64,000 nt of DNA from Treponema sp. UBA1793 (GTDB lineage: Bacteria > Spirochaetota > Spirochaetia > Treponematales > Treponemataceae), in assembly GCA_002314445.1 (NCBI GenBank), contig DCFX01000052.1, forward strand, positions 26,518-90,517, written 5' to 3'. The notes below the pieces were generated by a model that saw only the letters and a program-made list of their open reading frames with translations, ran no database searches and was not told the origin of the DNA. Of the stretch, positions 43,866-53,101 are shown in pieces (the first letter of the stretch is position 1; each line of letters begins with the position of its first letter). The translations under genes and the position numbers were made by a program.

Positions 43866-43871
43866 GGTTTC

Positions 43872-45998
43872 ATGCGTATGCGAATTGCAGTATATGTCAA
43901 TAACCTCGACGAAAGTTATCAACTCCTCTTCTATAATGCTGTCCGTGCCCGGGCAAAAGAACTTAACATGGACATACTCTGTATCCAGCAGGAAACGTTC
44001 TCCGGCGAAAATGAAAGACAGGATCCGTTTCCTTCCCGTCATTTTATCACGGTAGACGGCAGCATAATCCTTTCAACAGTAGTCATCAACAGTCCGGTTG
44101 AAAATCTCACTGACCAGCTCAAAACTATATTCGGTTCCATGCCTATAGTTTCGGCCAGTTCGGAAATTCCTTCCATTCCATCGGTTATCATAAAAACAAA
44201 ATCATCGATGGAGCATCTTATGGATCATTTACTCTCAGTCCATCACTACCACAAATTCCTTTATATAGGAGGACCTGAACAGCACCGCGATAACATAATC
44301 AGGGAAAACATCTTCTGCCAATTGCTCAATGATGCGCAAAAAAATGATAAAACAATTTCATGGGACATAACCCATGCGTTGTTTAATGAATACAGCGGTA
44401 TGACAGCTGTACAGGAATACATAAAACAGCATCCTGATACTCCTCCGGACGCAATTGTATGTGCAAACGATACGACGGCAATAGGTGTACTTAAAATTAT
44501 TAATATGCAGGAAGACAGCCGCTGGAGAAAATGCGCTGTTACTGGTTTTGACGATATAGAAAAGAGACGTACCGATGTTACTGGGCTCACAACGGTGCGG
44601 CAGCCTATTGATATGATGGGCAGTCTTTCCGTAGAGATGCTTCATAAAATACTGACAGGGCAAAAAACACCCTCCGTATTACGTATTGATTCGACACTTG
44701 TTATACGTAACTCATGCGGATGCCAGAAAACAGCGCTGCATAATATAACCAGTTCTGACATGAGTAATACAGAAGCGGTAAACAATTATATAGCACACAT
44801 GCAGTATGAACACCTGAAATCAAACCTTGCACAACAGCATGTCAGCTTTTTCGGCCAGGAAGTGAACCTTGCATCGGATATTTCCGGCGTTATCGCATCT
44901 CTGAGGAATTTCCTCGGCAATGTAAATATAAACTTATTTTATTTCTGTTTATTTAAACCAATTATTGCTGCCATACCGGAAGAAAGCATGCTCGTTTACA
45001 AGAAGGAAGGAAACACTGAGAAAAATTTTGAACCTTATAAAAAAATTTTTCTTAAATCTTTTTTTGATTCCGAACTATTTAAATGCGGCAGTTCATCGTC
45101 TCACAGAATCATTCATTATCTGTCATCGGGAACGGAACGTCTCGGATTTGTTGCTTATGATGCAGACGAAACAAATTATCCGCAGATGTGCAGCTGCGCA
45201 ATATTCCTCGCGGCTGCAGTAAAAAGAATATATACGCTTGCGGAAGAAAAAGACCACAGCAGGCTGCTTGAAATAGAAGTTAAACACCGCACACAGAATC
45301 TTGTCGATGCAAATAAAAAGCTGCAGACGGAATCAAGAAAGAGGATAAAAGTAGAAGCGGAAGTATTGAAAATAAGTGAACAGGAACGCCGAAGATTCAG
45401 CATGGACATGCACGATGATATCTGCCAGAGGCTTGCAGGAATTTCCATGATGTGCAGAGGCATGGCCATGCAGAATCCGCAGCTGAAGGATTTGTCGGAG
45501 CTTATCGACGAAACGCTCGTCAGAACCCGTCAGTATGTCCACAACTCATTTCCCGTCGAACTGGAATCACTCGGAATGAAACAGGGAATTGAACAGTTAT
45601 GCTGCACGACAGAACGGCAGGGCTGCGGTACTCTGAAAGTTCCTTTCACGTGGAATGTCAAAGGCGATATAAAACTCGGGCACTCCGCAAAAATCAACGT
45701 CTATCGTATTATACAGGAAGCGATTCACAATGCTGTAAAACACGCTCATGCATCCGAAATAGCTGTTACCGTTTCACAAACGGAAAATGCTCTCGATATA
45801 TCAATCAAAGATAACGGAACAGGAAACACAGCCATAACAAGCAATGGTAAGAAAATGTCTTCCAGAAAACACGCGAACTACTCGATCGGCATCGGACTTA
45901 ATTCCATGAAATACCGGGCAGACCAGATGGGCGGAACATGTCACATAGCGTCATCAGAAAAATCGGGAACCTGCGTGCAGCTGCACATACCCCTTTAA
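43872..45998 (+). CDS. Cytoplasmic histidine kinase with LacI-type sugar-binding domain
   Basis: The ~708-residue protein has no signal peptide or membrane helix. Residues ~4-295 are a periplasmic-binding-protein/LacI effector domain (MRIAVYVNN start, VVINSPVENL, FLYIGGPEQHRDNI, PDAIVCANDTTAIGVLKI, AVTGFDDIEKRR, TTVRQPIDMMG) but no HTH precedes it. A middle GAF-like region (~330-460) and a coiled coil (~470-505) follow. The HisKA_3 domain has H514 in RRRFSMDMHDDICQRLAGI, and the ATPase has IIQEAIHNAVKHAHA and GIGLNSMKYRADQMGG. This would sense an intracellular sugar and phosphorylate a NarL-type regulator, most likely the one at 53157. The start at 43872 avoids placing the upstream hairpin inside the gene. 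Confidence 0.87.
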   Translation: MRMRIAVYVNNLDESYQLLFYNAVRARAKELNMDILCIQQETFSGENERQDPFPSRHFITVDGSIILSTVVINSPVENLTDQLKTIFGSMPIVSASSEIPSIPSVIIKTKSSMEHLMDHLLSVHHYHKFLYIGGPEQHRDNIIRENIFCQLLNDAQKNDKTISWDITHALFNEYSGMTAVQEYIKQHPDTPPDAIVCANDTTAIGVLKIINMQEDSRWRKCAVTGFDDIEKRRTDVTGLTTVRQPIDMMGSLSVEMLHKILTGQKTPSVLRIDSTLVIRNSCGCQKTALHNITSSDMSNTEAVNNYIAHMQYEHLKSNLAQQHVSFFGQEVNLASDISGVIASLRNFLGNVNINLFYFCLFKPIIAAIPEESMLVYKKEGNTEKNFEPYKKIFLKSFFDSELFKCGSSSSHRIIHYLSSGTERLGFVAYDADETNYPQMCSCAIFLAAAVKRIYTLAEEKDHSRLLEIEVKHRTQNLVDANKKLQTESRKRIKVEAEVLKISEQERRRFSMDMHDDICQRLAGISMMCRGMAMQNPQLKDLSELIDETLVRTRQYVHNSFPVELESLGMKQGIEQLCCTTERQGCGTLKVPFTWNVKGDIKLGHSAKINVYRIIQEAIHNAVKHAHASEIAVTVSQTENALDISIKDNGTGNTAITSNGKKMSSRKHANYSIGIGLNSMKYRADQMGGTCHIASSEKSGTCVQLHIPL

Positions 45999-46039
45999 AA
46001 AACATATTATACATACTACAGGCAATTCCCTCCGTATAG

Positions 46040-46074
46040 AAAAAGGGGACGGAACTATGACATAGTTCCGTCCC
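46040..46074 (-). terminator. Terminator of the LplB/LplC-type transporter operon
   Basis: The arms GGGACGGAACTATG (46046-46059) and CATAGTTCCGTCCC (46061-46074) are perfect. On the minus strand the stem is followed by C and five T residues, 32 nt after the permease stop. On the plus strand there is no T tract. Confidence 0.8.
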
Positions 46075-46105
46075 GGAGGAGGTGAACAAAAAACAGTTGA
46101 TTACC

Positions 46106-47053
46106 TTATTCTTTTACGCCGCCGACTGTTATACCGACAATAAAATATTTCTGCATAAAAGGATATACAATAAGGATTGGTACCGTTGCTACAACAGTAA
46201 TTGCAGCGCGGATACTCACAGGTGTAACCATACTTGAAGCTGAATTTGCGCCGGCTATAGCAAGTGCTCCCGCATCTGCTGCGCTGTGGCTCTGGTTCTG
46301 GCTTGACTGAAGAAATTCCATCAATACATACTGAAGCGAATGCAAACTTACTTTTCCGGAAGCGAAGAGATACGTATCAAACCAGCTGTTCCATGCTCCT
46401 ACAGCTACAAACAAAGCAACCATTGCGATAGTCGGAACAATAAGGGGTAAAATAATCTGCACAAAAATTCTGAACTCCCCCGCACCGTCTATACGCGCCG
46501 ATTCAATGAAACTGTCCGGCAATGTGTTTATATACGTGCGGACAAGAATAAAATTAAAAACATCAATAAGATTCGGAACTATATACACTGCAAATTTATT
46601 AAGCAGTCCCAGATTGCGGATGAGAAAGTACCCGGGAATAAGGCCGGCGCTGACGTACATGGACACAACGAGTACAGCGGTGAGAGGTCTGCGTATCACA
46701 TATTCTTTTCTGCTCAAAGCATATGCAAGCATGCAGGTGAGAAAGACATTAAGGACGGTCTGTAAAATTGTCCGTATCACCGATACCTTGAATGCATTGA
46801 ATATTGCACCTGTCGCAAACACGGCCTTGTAGTTCTGCCATGTAAATATACGCGGCCAGAATTTTATACCGCCCCGCAGAGAATCGAGTCCATCGTTAAA
46901 AGATAATGCAACCGTATTCCAGAACGGATAAAGCGTCACTACGACCAGCAATGCCAGTATAATAAAATTCAGTATATTAAAAACATTGTTTCCAATCATC
47001 GTCCGGCGTTTTGCATCTGCGTATTCAGCACGAACAGTATTTATATCTGTCAT
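46106..47053 (-). CDS. Sugar ABC transporter permease (LplC/YtcP type)
   Basis: This 315-residue MalG-type permease has six helices. The EAA loop ESARIDGAGEFRIFVQIILP (~residues 185-205) and the ending GITVGGVKE place it with the LplC/YtcP group, which serves complex plant polysaccharide fragments such as rhamnogalacturonan or xylan oligomers. It overlaps the LplB-type partner by 4 nt and is the last gene before a terminator. Confidence 0.93.
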   Translation of the reverse strand: MTDINTVRAEYADAKRRTMIGNNVFNILNFIILALLVVVTLYPFWNTVALSFNDGLDSLRGGIKFWPRIFTWQNYKAVFATGAIFNAFKVSVIRTILQTVLNVFLTCMLAYALSRKEYVIRRPLTAVLVVSMYVSAGLIPGYFLIRNLGLLNKFAVYIVPNLIDVFNFILVRTYINTLPDSFIESARIDGAGEFRIFVQIILPLIVPTIAMVALFVAVGAWNSWFDTYLFASGKVSLHSLQYVLMEFLQSSQNQSHSAADAGALAIAGANSASSMVTPVSIRAAITVVATVPILIVYPFMQKYFIVGITVGGVKE

Positions 47054-48021
47054 ATGAGCCTTTCCTCCCCGCTTTTTTTGGCAATCCAGTTTGCAAACAG
47101 CAAAAATGCAATATTAACTACATTCTTGAAGATGCCGGCCGCAGTGGCCAGCGCATAATTAAAACTGGAAAAACCGTAACGCAGAACATACAAGTCTATA
47201 GTCTGAGCTACGTCCTGAATCATGCCGTTCTGAAGGAAGAACGGCATTTCAAAGTTCGCATCAAGTATATGACCGGCGCTCATAATCATCATAATGATAA
47301 CGGTAGAACGTATGCCGGGCAGCGTTATATGAACCATTTTCTGGATACGGCCGGCACCGTCGATTTCGGCAGCCTCATACAGCGACGGATCTATTGCCGT
47401 CATTGCGCCGAGATACACAATCGTATTCCAGCCTACTTCTTTCCACACGTATGTCCATCCGACAATCCACCAGAAATATTTAGGCTGAGAAAGCCAGAGT
47501 ATTGGAGACTTTATGAATCCCAGTGCAGACAGAATATTGTTGACAGTTCCATCTTCGACGGAGAACACAGAGGAAACGAGCCCTGTGACAATAACCCATG
47601 AAAGAAAATGCGGCAAATAAGAAACAGTCTGAACTATCCGTTTCAGACCAATATGCTTCAACTCATTAAGCAGCAGTGCAATAAGAATGGCGGAAATAAA
47701 TCCGAGTATTGTACTTATAATACTCATGCATACAGTATTTCGCAAAGCAAGGAGAAATTCCTTATCTTTAAACAGAAATGCAAACCATTTAAATCCAACC
47801 CAGTTCTGATCCACAAAGTGCTTTGCAGGTTTATAATCCTGAAAAGCCATTGTCCATCCCCAGAGCGGGACAAATTTGAAAATAAAAATGTAAATAACAA
47901 GAGGCAGTGACATATATACGAGCTGCCTTTGTTTTATAACTTTCTGCCAAAACGTTTTTTTGGGATTAATAATTCCAACAGATAATTCAGGATTTTTTTT
48001 CATATATATTTTTTCACCCAT
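47050..48021 (-). CDS. Sugar ABC transporter permease (LplB type)
   Basis: The 323-residue permease has six helices, an N-terminal cytoplasmic segment with QRQLVYMSLPLVIYIFIFK, the characteristic VPLWGWTMAFQDYKPAKHF and the EAA loop YEAAEIDGAGRIQKMVHITL. It pairs with the LplC-type gene. A second possible ATG 18 nt inside (48003) is better placed after GGGTGA, so the true start is not settled. A hairpin separates it from the binding-protein gene upstream. Confidence 0.93.
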   Translation of the reverse strand: MGEKIYMKKNPELSVGIINPKKTFWQKVIKQRQLVYMSLPLVIYIFIFKFVPLWGWTMAFQDYKPAKHFVDQNWVGFKWFAFLFKDKEFLLALRNTVCMSIISTILGFISAILIALLLNELKHIGLKRIVQTVSYLPHFLSWVIVTGLVSSVFSVEDGTVNNILSALGFIKSPILWLSQPKYFWWIVGWTYVWKEVGWNTIVYLGAMTAIDPSLYEAAEIDGAGRIQKMVHITLPGIRSTVIIMMIMSAGHILDANFEMPFFLQNGMIQDVAQTIDLYVLRYGFSSFNYALATAAGIFKNVVNIAFLLFANWIAKKSGEERLI

Positions 48022-48033
48022 TATTATTTCTCA

Positions 48034-48065
48034 AGACAACCGGATTTTTGTAAATCCGGTTGTCT
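48034..48065 (-). terminator. Intercistronic hairpin after the LplA-type binding-protein gene
   Basis: AGACAACCGGATTT (48034-48047) and AAATCCGGTTGTCT (48052-48065) form a perfect 14-bp stem with a 4-nt loop, between the binding-protein stop (48075) and the permease start. There is no T tract, so an mRNA-stabilising role is more likely than termination. Confidence 0.6.
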
Positions 48066-48074
48066 CTTCAGGAT

Positions 48075-49727
48075 TTATTTAGATCCGTATTTTGCAATAC
48101 GTGCATCAAGTTTTTCCTGCATAAAAGCGTTGTACTTGCCAATTTGGGCGTCATCCAGAGCTTTCATATAGTCACTCCAGTTCTTCTCGAAATCTTCTGT
48201 TTTGCCCATAATAATTTTGGGTAAATATTTGCGGTATGCCTGCTGGCATTTGTTATTTGCAAGCTGTGCATCTGAACCATCCGGCGGAACTTCCTGCCAC
48301 ATCGGGAACCACGGTGCATTCTCCGGCGGGTCTTTATCCATAAGTTCTGCATCGCTTGAAACGCCGTACGCCTTCCAGAGTTCCACATCCACAGGTTTCT
48401 GATCTGCAAGGAATTCCGACGGGATGTAGTTCATCTCGCATGCATATCCGTCACTGAAAGAACCTTCCATTTTAGGAGCAGTCTGATACCACAGATCAGC
48501 TTTGTTATGAAGTATCCATGAGGCATCTTTCTGTTCATCGCGCTGTTTCTGAGTTCGATAAGGATGATGATTCTCGTCATACTGCCAGTCTTCGCCTTCA
48601 ACACCCCAGTGAAGAATGCGCTGTGTTTCTTCATCAAGCTGTGCATTAATGAATTTGATTATACGGACAGGATCTTTACATTTTGTAGTAATTCCAAAAC
48701 CTCTGCGGATATTAGGCAGCGGACGATTGCGGTAATGAGGAGTAATTGTATCGTCAAACACAATGGGAAGGGGAGCCAATGTACGGTCGTACATCTTTGC
48801 AACATCAAGGGCATCCATTGCATCTTTGAACTGCCATTTCTGATCATGTAAGCCAAGAACACGCCCCGAAGACAATTTCGCTATATACTGATCATAATTA
48901 TCAACAAAACACGATTTATCAATAATACCCTTCGCATTTTCTTCACATAATTTTTTGAACCAGCGTTTCGAAATATCCTGATTCAGGAAATTCAGATATG
49001 TCCATTTCCCGTCAACATTTTTGACTAAACCGCCGTCGTTAGGATAACCGGCGCAGAAATTAGCCGGATTAACAAGACAGAAATCACGCCAGTCATACGT
49101 AAGAATTGTAAATGGAATCGTCGGCATGCCGTTAATTGTCGGATATTTTTTGCTGTATTTTTCAATCAGGTCGAAGTATTCATCAACCGTCTTTATTTTC
49201 GGATATCCGAATTCCTTGAGTACGTCTTTCTGCAGCCACAAAGCAGAATCACCGTAATACGTACTCTGATCGCGTCCGTCAAGTACACCCCAGTTCGGAA
49301 GACAATAAATATGACCATCATCTTCCGTCATTTTTTTCCATGCTGAAGCATAATGCTTTTTGATATTGGGGCCGTATTTTTCAATAAGATCTTCAAGCGG
49401 AATAAGAGCTCCCGCATCCTGAAATTTCGTACTGTCGACTTCCACAAGATCAGGAAAATCGCCGGATGCAATAAGAACGCCGATTTTCTGATCTTTATCT
49501 CCGACAAGAATATCCCACGTAAAATCTACATTGTATTTTTCCTTAATCCATTTGTAAATTTTGTTATCGGCCGGCGGCTGCTGCTTCTGCTGGATTGTAA
49601 AAATGGAAATAGTAAGCGGTTTGGAATGATCAAAACTTTCATCCGTTCCGCTTTCCTTTCCTTTACAGCTCGATATACTTGCAATAAACAATACTGCAAG
49701 CCCAACAAAAAGACTACATTTCTTCAT
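48075..49727 (-). CDS. Lipoprotein sugar-binding protein (LplA type)
   Basis: The 550-residue large family 1 binding protein has a lipoprotein signal: a hydrophobic stretch (~5-19) and lipobox SISSC at Cys20, so it is tethered to the membrane. Visible segments are ISIFTIQQKQQPPADNKIY, LIASGDFPDLVEVDSTKF, LIPLEDLIEKYGPNIKKHYA and PNIRRGFGITTKCKDPVRII. The size matches LplA-type proteins for longer oligosaccharides. It is the first gene of the three-gene operon, transcribed from a region holding two copies of the shared 18-bp motif. AGGAGG precedes the ATG. Confidence 0.93.
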   Translation of the reverse strand: MKKCSLFVGLAVLFIASISSCKGKESGTDESFDHSKPLTISIFTIQQKQQPPADNKIYKWIKEKYNVDFTWDILVGDKDQKIGVLIASGDFPDLVEVDSTKFQDAGALIPLEDLIEKYGPNIKKHYASAWKKMTEDDGHIYCLPNWGVLDGRDQSTYYGDSALWLQKDVLKEFGYPKIKTVDEYFDLIEKYSKKYPTINGMPTIPFTILTYDWRDFCLVNPANFCAGYPNDGGLVKNVDGKWTYLNFLNQDISKRWFKKLCEENAKGIIDKSCFVDNYDQYIAKLSSGRVLGLHDQKWQFKDAMDALDVAKMYDRTLAPLPIVFDDTITPHYRNRPLPNIRRGFGITTKCKDPVRIIKFINAQLDEETQRILHWGVEGEDWQYDENHHPYRTQKQRDEQKDASWILHNKADLWYQTAPKMEGSFSDGYACEMNYIPSEFLADQKPVDVELWKAYGVSSDAELMDKDPPENAPWFPMWQEVPPDGSDAQLANNKCQQAYRKYLPKIIMGKTEDFEKNWSDYMKALDDAQIGKYNAFMQEKLDARIAKYGSK

Positions 49728-49751
49728 ATATTCCTCCTGACAAAGAATTAT

Positions 49752-49817
49752 AATAAAGTGTATATAGCAATCCAGAAAAACAATATCAGGAATATTACCG
49801 TCAGGAATTTTGCCTAT
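49752..49817 (-). promoter_or_regulatory. Regulated promoter with two copies of an 18-bp palindromic motif
   Basis: On the plus strand ATCAGGAATATTACC (49785-49799) and GTCAGGAATTTTGCCTAT (49800-49817) lie in tandem. On the minus strand they precede a conserved TTGTTTTTCT and TATACAC block shared with the promoter at 53100-53150. The -35 is poor and overlapped by the motif, which fits an activated promoter. Confidence 0.6.
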
Positions 49818-49863
49818 AATGCAGGAAAATCATCAGTTTAAATTATAATTTGTCAGCCGGCAT

Positions 49864-49900
49864 AAAAAAGGCCGTTGTACAGGTACTGTACAACGGCCTT
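49864..49900 (-). terminator. Terminator of the binding protein/permease operon at 49.9-53 kb
   Basis: Perfect 15-bp arms AAGGCCGTTGTACAG (49868-49882) and CTGTACAACGGCCTT (49886-49900) have a 3-nt loop. On the minus strand a T6 tract follows (A run 49864-49869). It is 32 nt after the permease stop. Confidence 0.9.
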
Positions 49901-49931
49901 TTCACAGCAAAAATAACAATTTCACAGGAGA

Positions 49932-50783
49932 TTATCCCTTTACGGCTCCGCCTGTGAGTCCCGCAACAATGTATTTCTGCGCGGAAATAAACAGTATTAT
50001 TGCAGGAACCATTGCAAGACTAAGATATGCAAGAATCATATTCCAGTCTGCTGCATGCTGTCCCTGAAAATTCATAACACCCATCGGCAGTGTATAAAAC
50101 TTTTCCGTATTGAATACAAGCAGAGGAAGGAAAAAATTATTCCAGCTTGCAACAAGTATTATGACTGATGTTGTCGCAAGAATCGGAGTGGACAGCGGAA
50201 TAACCATCTTCACAAGGAAACCAAGCGGACCATACCCGTCCATTTCACAGGCGTCTTCAAGATCCTGCGGAATACCGCGGAAAAAACCTATAAGAAGAAG
50301 AACTGTCATCGGTATCTGGAAAGCTACCTGCGGAAGTATAACTCCCAGATATTTATCGATCAAGTTAAGGTTTCGTATCTGGAGATACAACGGTAATATT
50401 GCAACCGCAAGCGGGAAAAGAAGACCAAGCAGAAAGTAATTCCTGAAAAATCCGCTGGCACGAAACTTTATGCGGGAAATCGCGAATGCCGCCATTACAC
50501 ATACAACAAGCGTAAATCCGACAGTTCCGCCTGCGACAATCAGAGAATTTCCCAGCGCCTGCCAGAATGCCCCGACCGTCTGCTTCAGAATATTCCCATA
50601 ATTCTGGAAATACATGGGATGCGGAAACCCGACAGGATCGGACAAAAGCTGTCCGTTCGATTTAAATCCGCCGAATATCCCCATATAAACCGGAAATAAT
50701 ACAATAATAGAAAGCAGTATACAAAAAACATACTGCACTGTCCGTAAAATGCTGTTTTGTGAGCTTTTTGATCTCAGTGTCAT
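49932..50783 (-). CDS. Sugar ABC transporter permease (CUT1, MalG type)
   Basis: The 283-residue permease has six helices, the EAA loop DLEDACEMDGYGPLGFLVKM and the ending VAGLTGGAVKG. It forms the channel with the upstream MalF-type gene (2-nt gap). It belongs to the third sugar system of the window, whose binding protein is at 51812. The position between the xylanase cluster and the LplA-type system suggests xylo-oligosaccharide uptake. Confidence 0.94.
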   Translation of the reverse strand: MTLRSKSSQNSILRTVQYVFCILLSIIVLFPVYMGIFGGFKSNGQLLSDPVGFPHPMYFQNYGNILKQTVGAFWQALGNSLIVAGGTVGFTLVVCVMAAFAISRIKFRASGFFRNYFLLGLLFPLAVAILPLYLQIRNLNLIDKYLGVILPQVAFQIPMTVLLLIGFFRGIPQDLEDACEMDGYGPLGFLVKMVIPLSTPILATTSVIILVASWNNFFLPLLVFNTEKFYTLPMGVMNFQGQHAADWNMILAYLSLAMVPAIILFISAQKYIVAGLTGGAVKG

Positions 50784-50785
50784 AG

Positions 50786-51670
50786 TTATTTCCCCTCCCC
50801 CTTAAACATCTGGCGGTTATAGAAAATACTGAATACAAGGCACAATAAGAATATCGTCACGGCGACGGCACTCCCGTAACCGATATTGAACCGCTGTAAT
50901 CCGAATTTGTACAGGTAGGTAACCATCGTCTCTGCAGAATTTACAGGATCTCCCTTTCCCATTGCCCATATAATATCAAAAAGCTGAAATGACCCTACAA
51001 CTGAAAAGAAAATGGAAATAAACAGCGTTGGCCTCAGCAGAGGAAGAACTATGTGACGAGTAATCTGATGTTCGGACGCACCGTCTATTGTAGCAGCTTC
51101 CTTTACTTCGTCGGGAATATCCTGAAGGCCTGCTATAAGGATCGACATATGAAAACCGAAATACTTCCATATAACTGCTACAAGAATGGCGCCAAGTACT
51201 GTTGACGGATTTCCAAGCAGCGCAGGGACAGTCCTGCCGGGAAGAAATTTTGTATAAAATTCTTTTACAAATCCGTACTGCGGATTATAGATAAATTCCC
51301 ACAGAATACCGGATATTACTTCCGAAAGAACATACGGCAGAAAAAAAATGGTCCTGAAAAGAACAGCAAGTTTGAATTTCTTGTTACATATGATAAGTGC
51401 GCAATACAAAGCCAGAGGAATTTCAACAATGAGAGATATCACCGTGATGATAATATTATGTCCTAATGCTTTCTGGAATATATTATCGTGAAAAAGGACT
51501 TTGAAATTTTTTAAACCCCTGAAATCGACACAGGGACCAAGTCCGTTCCATTTGAAAAGGCTGAAATATGCTGCCTTAAAAACAGGTATTATAACAAAAA
51601 AAGTAAAAAGCACAACCGCAGGTGCCAGCAGAAAGATAAGAAGCGGTATTTTATTTGATTTTTTTAACAT
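50786..51670 (-). CDS. Sugar ABC transporter permease (CUT1, MalF type)
   Basis: The ~294-residue permease has six helices, with LFKWNGLGPCVDFRGLKNFK after helix 1 and the EAA loop VKEAATIDGASEHQITRHIV. The start at 51670 (MLKKSNKIPLL) is preferred; a longer frame adds 16 residues that run through the terminator-like hairpin at 51683-51722. It pairs with the MalG-type gene 2 nt downstream. Confidence 0.93.
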   Translation of the reverse strand: MLKKSNKIPLLIFLLAPAVVLFTFFVIIPVFKAAYFSLFKWNGLGPCVDFRGLKNFKVLFHDNIFQKALGHNIIITVISLIVEIPLALYCALIICNKKFKLAVLFRTIFFLPYVLSEVISGILWEFIYNPQYGFVKEFYTKFLPGRTVPALLGNPSTVLGAILVAVIWKYFGFHMSILIAGLQDIPDEVKEAATIDGASEHQITRHIVLPLLRPTLFISIFFSVVGSFQLFDIIWAMGKGDPVNSAETMVTYLYKFGLQRFNIGYGSAVAVTIFLLCLVFSIFYNRQMFKGEGK

Positions 51671-51682
51671 AATGTTCCCAAC

Positions 51683-51722
51683 AAAAAAGCTGCTGGCAGA
51701 AACATATATTTCTGCCAACAGC
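51683..51722 (-). terminator. Terminator-like hairpin between binding protein and permease genes
   Basis: Read on the minus strand, GCTGTTGGCAGAAA (51722-51709) pairs with TTTCTGCCAGCAGC (51702-51689) around a 6-nt loop and is followed by six T residues. It would end a share of the transcripts after the binding-protein gene. Confidence 0.75.
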
Positions 51723-51811
51723 CCCCGTATTATACCTTTTCAGGAAATACAAGGGACAATCAAACAATTCTGATCGGATTTTCGATACAGACTATGTTTC
51801 ATACCAGATAA

Positions 51812-53077
51812 TTACTGCTCGTAAGCATTCTGAATCGCAGCACATGCCTGAGCAGGAGTTGACGTCCCTGCAAGAATTGTCTGCACATTGTCATTAACAG
51901 CTCCACCTGCAGCTGGCGACAGGAACTGATCCAGATACAACTGGAAGAATGTGCACTGATCAACAACACCTTTCACAAGTTTCGCATTCGGATCCTTGAT
52001 CCCGTAGTCGGCTCCCTTGACAGTCGGAATAATTCCCGCGACAGTCGCATATTTTGCATTATTTTCTTTGTTTGTGAGGAACTTGAGGAAATCAACAGCC
52101 TCTTTCGATGCGTTCTTGCCGATTGCCATGCCGTTACCGCCTCCGATTACATCGGTGACCTTGCCTTTTCCGCCCTTAATCGCGGGGAAAGGAGCACAGC
52201 CGAGTCTGTCACCCAGTCCTATCTTGTCGGTCGCACTGTCTTTCTGCACGTTCGGTGCCCACTGCCCCATGAGTTCCATAGCTGCCTGACCATTGGCAAC
52301 GAGTGCCGCACCGTCGGACTGACGAGCCCCGAGGAAGCCGTCCTGGAAGGCCTTGATCGATACGAGATCAAAGAACATCTGCCCGGCCTTTACGAACGAC
52401 GGATCCTCAAATCCTTTGGTATTTTTGCCGGTGAACGTATCCTGGAAAAGCTGACCGCCGCCCAGACGGAGCGCAAGATAAGACCAGAAATGCATGGCCG
52501 GCCATTTGTCTCCGGCGGCCAGAGCTATCGGTGTAATCCCTGCAGCTCTCAGCTTCTTGACCATGACGATGAATTCGTCCCAGTCGGTCGGGAATGTTTT
52601 GTAGCCGACTTTTGCAAGCAGATCCTTGTTATACCAGAACGTGATTGCTCCCATGTCGAACGGCGCACCATAAACCTTGCCTTTGTAGCTGTAAACTTCC
52701 CAGACACCGGGTGCCATTGAATTGCCCCATGCAGTCCCCTTTACGTCTTTAGTTATATCCTTGAGAAGACCAGCTTTTGCATATTCGGCGAGAGTGCCGC
52801 CGCCCCAGCTGTGAAATACATCCGGCGGATTCCCGGACTGCATCACGGTCGTCAATTTACTTTTGAATGACTCATTTTCAAGAATGGTTACATCAATTGT
52901 AACATCCGGATGAGCTTTTTCGTATTCATCTACAACACCCTGATAGAATGCCTTATCCGTCGCTGCCGTACCAATATGCCAGAATGAAACCTTCACCTGC
53001 TTTGGCGCTGCAAATACACTGAATGATGCACATGCAAGTGTCAACAGCACTGCACCTGCCATTTTTGTAAACTTCAT
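51812..53077 (-). CDS. Sugar ABC transporter binding protein (CUT1)
   Basis: The 421-residue family 1 binding protein has a Sec signal peptide (~1-23; VLLTLACASFSVFAAP). The mature domain has VSFWHIGTAATDKAFYQGVV, VMQSGNPPDVFHSWGGGTL, FWYNKDLLAKVGYKTFPTDW and AAMELMGQWAPNV. The aromatic, GNPPDVFHSWGGG-type site is usual for xylo- or gluco-oligosaccharide binders; the ligand is an inference from the neighbouring xylanases. A regulated promoter with one 18-bp motif lies upstream. AGGAGG precedes the ATG. Confidence 0.93.
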   Translation of the reverse strand: MKFTKMAGAVLLTLACASFSVFAAPKQVKVSFWHIGTAATDKAFYQGVVDEYEKAHPDVTIDVTILENESFKSKLTTVMQSGNPPDVFHSWGGGTLAEYAKAGLLKDITKDVKGTAWGNSMAPGVWEVYSYKGKVYGAPFDMGAITFWYNKDLLAKVGYKTFPTDWDEFIVMVKKLRAAGITPIALAAGDKWPAMHFWSYLALRLGGGQLFQDTFTGKNTKGFEDPSFVKAGQMFFDLVSIKAFQDGFLGARQSDGAALVANGQAAMELMGQWAPNVQKDSATDKIGLGDRLGCAPFPAIKGGKGKVTDVIGGGNGMAIGKNASKEAVDFLKFLTNKENNAKYATVAGIIPTVKGADYGIKDPNAKLVKGVVDQCTFFQLYLDQFLSPAAGGAVNDNVQTILAGTSTPAQACAAIQNAYEQ

Positions 53078-53101
53078 AATTTCCTCCTAAATAGAATCCA
53101 A

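Noticed and set aside
43770..43871. N-terminal extension with a hydrophobic stretch for the LacI-domain kinase, suggesting a membrane or exported sensor
   Set aside because: The extension is encoded by a 19-bp perfect hairpin that looks like a terminator, and TATACT lies just before the later ATG.
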